Positions 41,631 through 61,374 of a DNA stretch of 64,000 nucleotides are shown here, piece after piece. This stretch comes from Onchocerca volvulus (Eukaryota > Nematoda > Chromadorea > Rhabditida > Onchocercidae). Location of the stretch: contig HG738137.1 of assembly GCA_000499405.2 (NCBI GenBank), forward strand, positions 992,001 to 1,056,000. The letters are read 5' to 3'. How positions within the stretch are numbered: position 1 is the stretch's first letter; every line of letters begins with the position of its first letter. The notes beneath the pieces were generated by a model. That model was not told the origin of the DNA. It did no database searches and saw only the letters and a list, made by a program, of their open reading frames with translations. The position numbers were made by a program, and so were the translations under genes.

Positions 41631-44600
41631 GAATGTGAAAGATAAAAGTATTTCAAAATAATCAAAAAATTACGAGAAAAGCAAACTATTCCGTGACAAT
41701 TTGGGAGTTTGAAAATAAGAACTCAAAAACGAAATAAGAAAAGGATATGAATATTGGAAATTAAACAAATTCTTGGTTCTTTAATTTTCTTGCAATTTAT
41801 AATGAATAACTTAAAGGTATTACTAATAATAATAGTATAGTTAATACTTGCTGAAATTTTTATTTCAATGAGTTCATACTATAAGCAAACAATGCAGAAA
41901 AGCTATAAAAGCTTATTGCTCGTTTTCAATTTATAATATTTAATATATCAAGGATTAAGATTGAATAAAATTTTCATTATTGAATTTCGGAATTTCTTCA
42001 ACATTTTAAACTACCAAATTATTTCATAGTTAATCCATATTGTAAGATGACAATGATCAGACTACGGAAATCAATATACGAATAAATCAAGTTGGGAATA
42101 AATAAATCAAGAAACCAGTATATAAGCATAAACCAAAGTTTTGAATAACGGAATAATCCATCCGGTTTTGTTTCAACCGATATTCGTAGTATTTATCAAT
42201 TAACCTAGAAATAATAGAGCAACAGCTGGTCCATTCATCGATAAATTCATTCAAATTGTTTTTGTTTGCTACACCTGCACAGCCATCATCAATTCTGTGA
42301 TAGTTATTTTGTAAGAGAAAGATTTCGTTTTTTTTTTTTAATTTTTATTTAAAATAAAAGTTTGATGGAAATTTCAACGCTCACTTTATGTTCTAAAAAT
42401 TTTTTTTTCCAATCCGGATAATTATTTCGGAATTATAAGCGTCAAATTTTCGCAAAAATTTATCATTTAATCCGTATCATTTTTATCATCTTTTATCATT
42501 TCCTGTCCTTTTTTTCATTCTTTTAATTAACGCTAAATATTTAACTTACATTAAAGAATATAAATTTAAATTACCATATAAATTGAAAAAAAAATAAATA
42601 AATTTAAATTCTTTTTCTTATATCGAAATTTTTTACAGTAATGCATTTCTCTACTTCTCGAAATTCTTTTTTTTTCTTTTTTTTTTCGAATATATAATAA
42701 AAAAGAATCATTATGAGATTATGGAATGATCTGACTAATCAAGAAAAAAAAGAAGCAAAAAACAAGAACGACGAGAGAAAGTGCGCATTTTATTTGTTCA
42801 TAATAGAAAATAAAGTCTACCAAAGTTTGGCAACAATTTTAATTCAAAATTTTTAAATTCAATTCTATGAAAATAGTTGATAAGTTTCTTGAACAGATTC
42901 ATATCTTATTTTTAGCATTTTCATTTACATATTAAGATAATCAGTTGTAGTTTATTTTAATTTTGCAAAATATACAATTATTGGTTAGCGTATTATTTTG
43001 CCAATATTTTCCAATTTATTTTGCTGAACAAAAATTAGTTTAAATTATTGCCAAATATTTTAGGAAGAGAAAAGCGAGAAACGAAATAGGAAGGAAATTG
43101 TAAATTAGAAATCAAATAAATATTTGAACTGTTTAATTTTTCTATAATTTATAATGAAAAACTTAAAGATACGATTCGTTGAAAATTATTCTAATAAGAT
43201 GAGAACGAATTAGTTTCCTGCCAAATAAGTCAAATCTATCCAAGAAAATCATAAAGAATAATTGTTTATTTTTCATTTACAATATTAATGACAAGGTAAG
43301 AATTTTTTTACTGAATTAATCGATTTTTTTATATTTCAAACCTTTGATTCTTTCTATCCCAAAGCTTCTCAGAATTTACTTTTGCAATTGGCCAAGAACA
43401 TAAATGATGTATTACATGCATTTTGCTAAATTTGAATATACCAGTGAATCTAACAAAAAAAAAGCTCATGAAAATAATGCGCCATAAAAGAATGCTCTCG
43501 AAATAATTTTAATTTTTCCAAAATTCCAGCATTTATTTGGATTAGGAAAGTAAGCGAGCAAAAAGGTTGATACGATAAAGATGAAACTTAAGGTAATGTA
43601 AACAACTGAGCGAAACGAAGTTTTTTTAAATTTTACCTAAACAAAAACTCATATCGATAAAAGTTTACCTTTTCAAGGAATTAAACTATGAAAGCTTTTT
43701 GCTTTCTTATTTAAACAAAATAAAAAAACTCACAAGAGCTATGTGATGTTCTAAATTTCCAAATTTTCTTTTAAAAATATAAAATAAAAGATGCAAAACT
43801 GAGAAATAATCGAAAATTTCAAAAATTATGCATTGAAAACAAAGGGATAGGAATGGTTAGAAAATAAAATACCGAATATTATAATTGGATTTTTTTGTAT
43901 GACACATATATATTTCTTATATATTTTCATAAAATAGTTTAAATTATATTTTGCATTATTATAAGACTGCAATTGTTATCGTTGTATACATTCATGATTA
44001 TTATAGTCCATTTTTATAATGTATTCGCAAAGAATTGAAAGAAATAATTGTGTTTATTTGAATGTCTAGAAATGATTAATAAATTCATAAGTAAGTCAAT
44101 ATGCAGGAATTAAAAAATGTCTATTAAAAATAGCTTTGGATTGAACGAACGATTATGTTGACAAATTTTTGATTAAAAATTATTAGCCGACAAACCAATC
44201 AAATTTTTTTTTTCGAAAAATCAGCGTTTGCTATGCGTATTATTCGAAGTTTGCTTTAACATTATCGGATTTGACTATTAAGATGATGCACACAATTTTG
44301 AGCAATATCTATGGAAAAGTTTTCCAATTTGTATGATGTCTTTAATCTGAAATAGTATTTCATGATCTGATGATTTCGAATTGAAATTACCTAGAAATTT
44401 GAAATTCACGTTAAAATGAAAGTTTAAGGTCAAGTGCTAATTAATCTTTTAATTTACTAAGGATATTTTGTTGGCGTCTACAAAACTGTCATTCTTTTCC
44501 TCGTTTTTGTTGTTGTTTTTTTTTTTTTCTTTAAATAATTATAAATTGATTAATCCTATTTTGTTATTTTATTTGAAATTATTAAAACATACTGTAACTT

Positions 44601-46359
44601 TTCAAACTATAAATTGTCTCTTTATTCTTCTTTCCAATAATTTTATTTAGTAATTTACAAGGAGTATTGCAAATATTTACTCATTTAAAATCATAATAAA
44701 TAATAAGTAATTGTTAGAGAAGAAGAATAGATCTTAAAGAAGATGGAGGAGTAATGAATAGAATTAGAATGTAGTAGTGAAGTGAGGGTGAAGTGAAATG
44801 TTGGGCCAAATGGGGTCACTGAATTGGAAAGAATGTTGTTGAAAAGGTTTGGGACAAAATGACCATCAAACTTGACCAGTCATGGATGGTTATTGCTGAG
44901 TACCATTAATGAAGGAATCAGGAAATGACAAAATGGGCGATGAAAGGATGGAAAAGGAAGATTTGTGCTGTGTCTTGAAAACATTTTGATTAATTCATTA
45001 TTGTTCTGTAATTGCTCACTGATAGCAATAACTGATAATATTTTAGAATATGATAAGGACTGATATCAAATTGTTAAGGCATCAAACAATTGTACATAAA
45101 TTTTGGATAACAACTGAAATAGGTGTATTGATTAATTACAATATAGCAAAATGAAAAGATTGCTAACTTAGCATGGCAAAATGATGAAAATAATAAGAAA
45201 TAAAGATTATAGTTATAATAAAATTTTAAAAATGATATGAAATGGCAATAAATAAATATTCTTAAATAAGGAGAAAGAAGTAACAATTAAAAGTTGTATC
45301 ATAATTTTCTCTACTTTTAAATAAATAACAATAAAATTTAGATTCCAAATATTTTGAAATATTTTAATTTGAATCAATCTAAAAAGTAAGTTAAGATTAT
45401 GAAAAAAGATAAATAATTGCAGAGCAAATTTTAATTTTATATTTTATAATTTTTTGCAAACAAAAATAATTTTAATTTTTTAATGATATAAATTTTGGTT
45501 GAAATATCAGAAAAAAGATTGTCAGAGAATGCAAAAATTAGGCCATATAAATTTAAAAATTATATTGAATTGAATATTGAATGAAACAACTTGAATCATT
45601 TCTTATTTGAACATTACTAATACTGTATCAATTATCATCATCATAATAATCATTGTCACCATCAATTATCATCTTCATCACTGTCATTACCTGTTGAAGA
45701 AATATTATTCATTGCTTTTCTGGATATTATTATTTTTTAATAATTCAGTTTCATTTGATAATATAAGAAAGAAATAAAGTTTTATTTAATTGGATAAGTT
45801 GGAATTATTATTATTGAATTTATCAATATAATGTTATTCAAATTGCAATTGAAGTATTATTAAAAATTTAAAATTTCCTTGTAAGAATTATTTTATATCA
45901 ATTATTTGAATTTGTTATTTTAACTGTTTTTCACTTTTTCAACTTACATATGTATATGTTAATTCAACAATTGTTTCGTTGTTTATTATTTGGTTGTCAA
46001 CTTATTCAATTTTAATGATTTACTTATTATTTTCTTATCAGCTACTGTTTTTATATGCTTGATTACTTTGCTTCCTGTTATTCTTTCAGTTGCTAAAATT
46101 TTCAAATTAATGAACAAAATAATCTAATTTTGCAAAAAATGTAAAAATAAATCGATCGACGGATAAACGAACAAAATAATTGAAATTAGAATTCTAAAAA
46201 ACGATGAGTGAAAAAAACATACATTTCTACTTTTACCGACTGAATCAATTTTTGATTTCGGCTTCATCTTTAGCATTTTGATGTTTTTTACAACTCTCTG
46301 CAACAACTATAATCCTGACTTATCTTTTTTTTTTCTATCTTTTTATTTATTTATTTTTT

Positions 46360-46406
46360 AATTTATCGTGCCATCAGGTTTGACAAATTCGATGGCACGA
46401 TAAATT
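46360..46406. repeat. Perfect 16-bp stem-loop
   Basis: The arm AATTTATCGTGCCATC (46360-46375) is exactly reverse-complementary to 46391-46406, with a 15-nt loop between. It stands alone in AT-rich intergenic DNA, with no neighbouring ORF of note. Confidence 0.85.
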
Positions 46407-47580
46407 TTCTTTTGAAATTTAATTACCAGCAGTTATTATACGGTAGTATGATTTATACAAATTATTTATCATAAATAGCTCTTGTCTGATTACCAAAAAA
46501 AGAGGAAAAAAAAAGAAAAATTACAGAATAATACAAGTAATTGGTATCAATGTTGGAGACGTGATGCTTTATAATGCTTTCGTATTTTAATCTAATCTTT
46601 TGAGCATGGAATGTTTCCAATTTTTCCTTTCCACTCAACTCATGGAATTCAAAAATGTCATCTATTCGAAATGAATTCATCCCAAAATCAACAAAACGAA
46701 ATGAAATGAGAAAAATGAAATATCTGTCGAAGCTGTTTCGATCAAAAATCCGAAGATGAGCTTCTCAGAAGAGTAAGAGAAAAATTCAAAAAACAATCTT
46801 CACATCAATCTATCGTTTAAAACAATACGGCAAATTTTTCTTACTTTTTCAATTACGAACACAGCATGTGGAAAGGAAGAAAGGAAGTTACCATCTACTA
46901 ATGTAGTTGTTGCATTTCATGCACTTAATTTAATTTTACCAGAATTTTCGACTAAATTAAATTAGATCCAAATTTTGCAATTTTACTTATGCTTTATTTC
47001 CAGTAATATTCTATTCGAGGCTATTTCTGTCCTATTCATCTCCTTTATGCAAAAATGCTAAAAGGAAGTGAAAAATGTTGGACATTTTTCATATCCCTTT
47101 TTTCTAAGTTATTTTTTAGCAAATGCAAAGTGTAATTATTCCTTCCATTCAAACTGATTTTAATATTCGATCAATCAAATTGATCTCTAAATTTTTTGAA
47201 CTGAAAGTTTCAATTTGAAATTGGATCTGTTTCAAATCTAAATGAAATCTATTTCATTTCTAACTCAAATTGTATGATAGTTAAGATGAAAATGTTTTTC
47301 TATTTTGATAGAAAGATTTGCAAGAAAATGAAAAAAAGCAAAGCAGGAAAATCCTTAAAAAAGAAAAAATTCTTCCAAAATTTTGCCGAACTAGTCAGCT
47401 AAATTTTGTATTTTTTTCTTCTTCCTCTTCGACATATTAAAAATCTTTAATTTTGGTAATAATTTTGATTTTTTCTTCAACTTCAATACATCACATTTAA
47501 TTAAATTGCTATTTTTCTTTTGCCAAATAAATAATCAAAAAAATAGCAAAAATGTGGGGAAAATAATCAATGAGAAATAA

Positions 47581-47661
47581 ACGATTCACAGCCCCGATTT
47601 CGACCCCCCGCGATTTCTCAAACGATTTACATCTCCGCCTTCGACCCCCCCCGATTTCTCA
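47581..47661. repeat. GC-rich tandem duplication, 41-bp period
   Basis: Two copies, 47581-47620 and 47622-47661, each run ACGATT..., then CGACCCCCC, then GATTTCTCA. C-runs of 6 to 8 stand out sharply from the AT-rich surroundings. Confidence 0.85.
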
Positions 47662-50600
47662 TCGTAAATAATGATATGGGCATACAACATTACGAGAATT
47701 GGTCTCAAAAAATTCTTTTTTTTTTTGCTCATTTTTCAAGCTATTTTTCATTTCTCTCCAAAGATCAATTAAGTTGAATTGCGAGACGAACAACTTTACA
47801 GCGTCCTTTACGTCTTCCTCGAAGGTGACACATTCAACTCAATCGAATTATATCTTTTAAATTAGTAATAAACAATTTTTGTTTTCTAACTAATTAAATG
47901 CTGCTCAATATAGCGAAAAATTCATGTATGTATAAAATTGAAAAAGAGAAAAAACTTTAATTTAAAAAAAAAATCAAAAGTCGTGTCATATATCAAATGT
48001 ATTGCAGTAGATCGTTTTATTGACAACTTGACAACCGCAACTTTTACTTTTAGGTGCAAATATAACATTAATTTGAAAAAAAATTTAAGATCATTCTTAT
48101 TCTAAAAGATAAGTTAAAAAGTTTGTCAGTTAAAAAGTTTTATATGTTCGGGGGATCAAAGATTGCAATAAATGACAATATATAATTATGCATAAAAGAT
48201 AGTCAACGATTATATGTAAATGATAGTATATTTATAAGATTATGAGCTATGTTGAAATACAAAATGATTAAACTAAATTACAATATAAAATTAAGTTTTA
48301 ATTCGAACTTCTTCCTTTTTTTTTTGAATTTTATAACTGTTAAACAACCTCATCCGAAGTAAATCTCTGTTAAAATTTTCTATATCGAAGAAATATTTTC
48401 AAGTAATAATAATATTTGTGTTTCATCTCAGAATTGTAAGAAATTTAAAATTAAATTTTTTATATTTCAAACATTGAAATTAACAAAAAATTTCATCATA
48501 TTGAATTGACAATATGTTTCAATGCTATTGACGAATAAAAAAAATTAATAAAAGGAAATGGATGATGTAATTTTGGATGGCATCAGAAAATCGTTCATAC
48601 TCGTCAATTTATATTCTAAGAAAAAAATATTCCGCAGAAAAAAAAAAGATTTGAAATTTTAAAAATAGAATTACAAGTGATGAAATTAAATTTTAGTTTA
48701 AACAATTTCTGCTTTTTTTCTGTTAGACTAACAAAATTGAATATTTGAAATAAGAAAATGATATGGAGTAATTTGACAGTATGTATAACTTGCTACTTAA
48801 AATATTCTATGAATTAATTTTTAATTATTGCTCAATTTCTTTCCAACAAAATATGAATACTGATATATCCAGAAGTGTTCATCTATCATCTTATCTTTTC
48901 TTTTTCATTCACACTATAATATTAGCTGTGATATGATATGATCTTGGAAAGATGAATGATCGAGCGAAGTTGCTTTTAATATTATTTTTCATTTACTAAT
49001 TATTTCTCGAATTGAATCACAGTGAATTTTTCAAAGAGAACTCATCATTTTCTTAAACATCTTCTAACGTTATTTATGCATTCTAAACAAGTTTTGATCG
49101 AAATTTTATGCAAAAAATTTTACACAAATTATATTTTTGTTCATAATTTCGAACAATTTTCAAGAGTTAAAGAAGAAAAAAATGTCATAAGGCATTGCTC
49201 TGAGTATCACAATAACATGAGGAAGTTATTCGTAATATTACGAATTTCAAACGAAGAAAACGAAATAATTTCGTACTTTGAATTTCTATCGAAATTGGAA
49301 ATGTGCAAATTGCTGTTTATTTTTTGATAATGATAAATTTTTAGTAAACTGCAATAAATAAACATGATAAGAATATTAAAATTATTTTCATTTGTAATTT
49401 TTCTTGCTATTTCGGTGTCATTTGATAATATTTTTTTTTCAACTTCAATTTAACTTTCACATCCTTTCTTGTCGTTGTTATGAAACAATGAAATGTTTCG
49501 CTTCCTGAGTTCAGGAAAAAGAAAACAGCAAGTTACTATCGATTTTTTCGACAGATCCAATCAAAACAGTGATGAAAAGGTGATTGATCCGATTGCCCGA
49601 AATATGCTCTCATCACTGTGAGCTTTTTTATTGGAAAACTTCATTTTATCCTTTTCTTCCATCAACTTATCATTCTGAAATTTTACAATAATGGTTGCAA
49701 TAAACATTCTTTCATTGGAATGGCAAATATAACAAAATGCGTGTTAAAAGAGATGAAACAAAGCAAAATTTATGAAATTTGCATCTTTTTAAGAAAAAAA
49801 AAAAAGTGAAATAATCAGAAAATGAAATTTCTTCTGATTTTAATCAATTTCGTAAATTGAAATATAAATTAAAAATAGAAAAGATAAAAAAAAAATTGAT
49901 GAAAAGCATTGCTGAATGATTAATGAAACTAACAAAGAGTTAACAGCTTTATGAAGAAGTTGAATTGACTGATTGAAATATTACTGGAAGAGAAGAATAT
50001 GAGTTTATTATTGGCAGACTGATTTCCTTCCCCACACTTTATTTCACTTGTTTTTAAAAATAATCCGAAGTTTTAAAATATTTACACGAGACAAAGAAGT
50101 GATGATGGGAGATAGAAATAAGATGGAATAAAAGGAAAAGCTATAAATTACTTTTTGTGATTTAAACAAGAAATTCAAATGTTTCAATAGCCAGCCATCT
50201 ATCCATAAGCTTCAAACTTCGACAGTATACAAGGTTACTTCAACGGAAAGATAAATATTATGGCGTACGTAGAAGATAATGATTTTTTAACGTCATAATT
50301 TCGTTCATACTATATATGAGTATAAATTTTTTGGAGAAAAAGAAAAAAGAAATTGATAATTATACGAGAGGTGAAAAGTGCTGAAAAAATTACCAAGTTT
50401 TAAAAATATCGAATAAATTCTATTTTTCAAAATATAAATTGTGACGAAAGAATGTAAGTATTTAAGAAAAGGAAAAACTGTAATGGATAAGAATTGCAAT
50501 AGTTGGGAAGGAAATATGGATATTTTTATAAATTTTTAATCTATATTTAATCATTTCATTCATTGACTCTTTTTTACTAATGTTTTCGATAAAAAAAAAT

Positions 50601-51345
50601 TAATTACTTCTAAACTTAAAATTTAACTTATTTCAAAAAAAATTCCTAATTTTTTCATTAAAAAGATTATATATATAATTTTAACGGATGAAAAAAAAGT
50701 TAGAAAAGATAAAGATTTAGGATAATTTTTCGCTATAGAATAAAAGCGAAAAGCAAACAGTGAATTTCAAGATAGTAGAACTGAAGCATTTAAAAATTAT
50801 CATCTAAATGCAAATCAATTGAACTCAAGTATAGAAATTTTAGTAACTACAGTTAAGATGATAAGATAAATTCATAATTGTTTATTGGACCAGATTTTAA
50901 TCAAATATTAGATAAAGAAATTAATTTTTTTTCTATTTCTTTTTCTAAAATAAAAACTGTAAACATAACGATGAATTTTTTTAATTCTATAATTAATGGT
51001 ACCTAACAGCATTAACTGATACTTTGGTAGTAATCTCGGTTTATTTGTTGCTATTCTAGTACTTATTTCATTTTATTAACTGATAGCCTGGTACTTATCC
51101 CGACCTATTTGTCGATATTGCAATATTAACCTAAATATTTGAAAAGAATTGTAGAGAACTAGGCGTAATTGAAATATTCAAGAAAAGACTTGTCGACTGA
51201 CTTTCTTTTTTTTTTTTTTTTCAATCTTCGATCATGAAGTAAGTTTAAAAAGTGAAATTATCGCCAATTCTTCATTTTATAAAATATTCAAATTTAAGAA
51301 AAGAAGGCAATGACAATTACCATATAAAAGCAGAAGACCTGTTGT

Positions 51346-51370
51346 CACATACACATACACATACACATAC

Positions 51371-51405
<35 letters not shown>

Positions 51406-51416
51406 TACATACATAT
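51346..51416. repeat. CA/TA compound microsatellite
   Basis: ACAT units, then (TA)n, then (CA)n, then ACAT units again. It lies about 600 bp before the NDUFS6 leader. Confidence 0.9.
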
Positions 51417-51889
51417 CGCTTTATGTAAACAAAACTAGAATGAGTCAAGGTTGGGAATAAATCAGATATACCTCAATCACTCCAATATCTCGAATAAAAT
51501 CCCGATTTTTCTCCTTTTTTCCCTGCTTGCTAAAAAATTTCTTGAAAGAAGGAAATTTCGAATTCTCATCCATTTAAAGTATATTACGAATGACAAATAC
51601 AATAGTAGGCAAATAAATCTATTAGTTGTTAAATATACTTTCTAAAGATATTCTTATCAATTCTTTAAATTTCTGGAAAAATTGATTTATTTAATTATCT
51701 TAGTTTTTGACAAAATTTAAGAATAAGAAATTCATATTCGATCATTGAAATTTAATCAATTCTTCACTGTATTCACAATATTCTAGCTTTTTTGAAGCGA
51801 CACACGTATTTTCGCAAAACTATTTGAGATCATACATGCTTCAATAAAAGTCAAAAACAATCTCAATAGTTGTGTTGGAAAGAGATTTG

Positions 51890-52009
51890 CATTCCGTGGC
51901 CGCATTTGTCCCTTTCAACGCGTACGGCAACTAGTTTACGTTACGTGTGATCGTACTTGCGGTTGTTACTTTTTGGATATACTTGAAGATGTTGTTGATG
52001 TTTTTATAG
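51890..52009 (+). promoter_or_regulatory. Putative NDUFS6 promoter and leader acceptor
   Basis: A short, relatively GC-richer patch (CG-containing, 51895-51965) is followed by GTTTTTATAG ending at 52009, 12 nt before the start codon. The AG fits a trans-splice or 5' UTR acceptor. No core promoter element was recognised. Confidence 0.3.
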
Positions 52010-52021
52010 GACTGTTGTTTG

Positions 52022-53242
52022 ATGACAATTATCAGCCGAAGAATATCACGTCTATTGACGCAAGTGTATCGTGCCAAATCGGATATTTTAGCTCCAAAAG
52101 ATGTCACACCGGCAAATGCAATATACGATAAAATTACGCATACGGGGCAGGTAAGCATTTAGTTTAAAAATTAATCATCTTTAGAGATGCATTATTATTA
52201 AGACTGATTTCAAACTTGTCTTAAAAATGATTTCATTAATTTTCTATAGAGAGAGATTGTGGAGATTATTTTCCGGAGCAGCTTCTGGATTAGAGCTTAC
52301 AAACTAATTTGTTACCATGAAGAAGTGTTTTCAAGATAAGTATTTGGAAAAGAAAAGATACGACAAGAACATTAGATTTAGTAATCAAATACTTTCAATT
52401 TTTATCCCTTAACTCTTAAACTTTTGCATTATTTCAATGAATATCTTGTTAACAGGCATGGGACCAAGCCGATCATCGAAATGCGAGATTTACCATAATG
52501 CCGAAACAAGTGAATCCAAATGTTGCACAAAAATTGATTGCTGAAGTTCCACCAGTTGAAACAGATCAGCGTGTTGTCTACTGTGATGGTGGTCATTCGG
52601 CGTTAGGTCATCCACGTGTATATATTAAATTGGTTAGTGACTTTTAGATTATCTGTCTTCTTTGTATGTATAATACTACGTAGGAAGAACATAAATACTA
52701 TATGATGTGCTTCTTGGTATTTTCTGTCCGAGTAAATATAAGCGAACAAAATTTTTCGAAATTTCGAATTGCTTCCCTAAAATTTACTTCCGCACATTAT
52801 TGTGATAATTATTTCTGTTTTAAACAGAAATGTTGATTTGAGCTTTAGCAAGATTTCTTCGAAAATTTCTAGTCAAACTTTTAATAAAACTTAAGCCAAT
52901 ATATAATTTGAACATCAGGAATGCAGTAAAGAAGTCATCTTCATAGTCCTTAGCGAGAATAAATTATTGTTTGATTCGTTTCGTATAACTTAATGAATAC
53001 TTTTATTTCGCTTCTAAAACATATATTATACCTACATTCTTAGGAAGAAGCAAAAAGCGATCTTATTTAGATATAGTAAATCATATTAAAAGATCTAATT
53101 TGCTTGAATGGAATAAAAATAGTAAACTGTATTTTTCTAGGATAAACCTGGCAATCATGCGTGTGGTTACTGTGGACAGCGTTTTGTCAATACTCATTTC
53201 ACTCAAGGCGATGATCACAATATCAATCATTTGGTAACATAG
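52022..53242 (+). CDS. NDUFS6: NADH dehydrogenase (ubiquinone) iron-sulfur protein 6, complex I subunit
   Basis: Accessory subunit of mitochondrial complex I that binds zinc and helps assemble the peripheral arm at the inner membrane. Three exons: 52022-52150, 52456-52632 and 53141-53242 (TAG), all phase 0, giving 135 aa. The N-terminus MTIISRRISRLLTQVYRAKS is basic with no acidic residue, as in a mitochondrial presequence. The C-terminal half carries the zinc ligands in YCDGGHSALGHPRVYIKL and ACGYCGQRF, matching the family's C-x8-H-x(n)-C-x2-C pattern. Its length is close to that of animal homologues. An in-frame TAG lies 12 nt before the ATG, so the start is firm. Its 3' neighbour, the PRP4 kinase gene, is convergent. 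Confidence 0.95.
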
Positions 53243-54819
53243 GCTACGATTCCTCGAAACGCTTGTAAATTGCTTCTAGATATGATTTATAATTTGACTG
53301 GTTTTTTATATGAACTTGACATCTGCAAGCAAATATGACAAAATCTTGATTTCTGATATTGCTTTTCTTGTGATACAATACATTAAATTCTTTATGTTAT
53401 TAGTGCATTGAACCGATGCCTTACTCTGCTATATTGTTAATTATGATTTGGTTCTCTCTGTTCATGCGTGGTACGGTCTTTGGACCTTTATGTTCCCGGG
53501 AGCATATATTTTGTCCAAATGTTACTTCAGTAAAGGAAGTGTGACTCTGAACGGAAAATTTAGCTATGAATGTTTAGTATTTAAATTACAAAGATCCCTT
53601 CTTTATTGTACAATTAAGGCAAATAATATAAAATCCATTTAACAGTTGCACAAAATACGAAACAATGCAAATTCCAAAAAGATATTTTTTCTTTCCCAAA
53701 CACTATTATATAATGGTGTTTGGCAACTTCTTGCGCTTTACGTTGTGCATTTATTCAGGGAAATATTTCTGGATAATAGTTTGCTGAAACGCCACTTTTA
53801 GCCCTAAAATACTTAAAAATCTAAATGCTTCTTTTTTCCATGCAAGAATAAACTTGAGTTTGCTATATATCAGTTAGAGACAAGGAGATGATAGCCATGA
53901 ACAAATTATTCAATATCATTGGTATAAACATGTGAAATAAAATTCATACAGTAAAATTTACTATTTAGTCAAAATACTTTGAAACAAAAAATGGATCAAA
54001 TAAATATATGAAGTTTCAGCTGCAAGCGCACATAAGAACTCGAGTGCGACGTTTCCAATCTATATATAGGATGAGAAAAAGTGTAAAGGATTTCAATTCT
54101 TCTACCTATCATTTTATCATATGAAGTGATGAGAGAAAATGACGGAAATCTTAGGAAAGGTTCATGAAATTCACATTTTCCTATCTTCAGCGGCAAAAGT
54201 TGTCTTGTAATGTTTGTTTTATCCAAATAAGTACGACATTAAAAGTACTGTGCTTAGAATGCAGTTTTTCAAAGAAATTAATTCTATACTGGAAAAGATG
54301 CTATTTTGTTAATACAAAGTAATATGAAATATATTTGTTGGACAAATAAGTAGAGAAGTGGCAGTTTCTTTAAATGAAATATACAGTACTGTGTAATTTT
54401 TTATTATATTTGTTACTGCACATATTCAATACTTTTGTCTTCGATTAGCAAATATATTTAGGTAAATAGGCAGTGACTATTCAACCAACAGGATAAATCT
54501 CGAAATGATACCCAAAACTTCACTCAATTATCTGAGGTATAAAAAAACTAAAACCAGCATTGACACATTCCATCACATTCTTTTTGTGCAACAAAATTTG
54601 GTCGTTTTTGAAATTCGAAATGTGTCAATGCAAACAACGAATCGAAAACTAAGCAAAAAAGGAAAAAAATAAACAAGGAAAACGGCATTCTGGAATGACT
54701 GGTTAAAAATAGACAAAGACGCCTCAGAATTAATTTCAGAATGTAATTACGCACTTGAAAACCGCTGCATAAAGAATAAACTAAAATTCTGAAATTCCAA
54801 TACGATTCAATGTTCAAAT
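53243..54819. other. Intergenic / 3' UTRs between NDUFS6 and PRP4 kinase
   Basis: A 1.6-kb gap between two facing stop codons. It holds AATAAA-like hexamers on the plus strand near 53848 and 53937. ORFs at 53448 (plus), 53996 (minus) and 54548 (minus) show no recognisable domain and are judged spurious. Confidence 0.7.

Positions 54820-61374
<6,555 letters not shown>

Larger units (their letters stand above)
38038..52009. other. 14-kb region without a recognisable gene
   Basis: Mostly very AT-rich, and flanked by the divergent 5' ends of the semaphorin (minus) and NDUFS6 (plus) genes, so it must hold both promoters. ORFs of up to about 108 codons, such as 41048-41374 on the minus strand, have no family motif or exon-like splice neighbours. 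Listed separately are an (AAAT)n tract, a (TA)n tract, a stem-loop at 46360-46406, a GC-rich tandem repeat at 47581-47661 and a CA/TA microsatellite at 51346-51416. Confidence 0.65.

Noticed and set aside
49022..49327. Plus-strand ORF of 101 codons before NDUFS6
   Set aside because: Lys/Phe/Asn-rich, as expected for random AT-rich sequence, with no recognisable motif.
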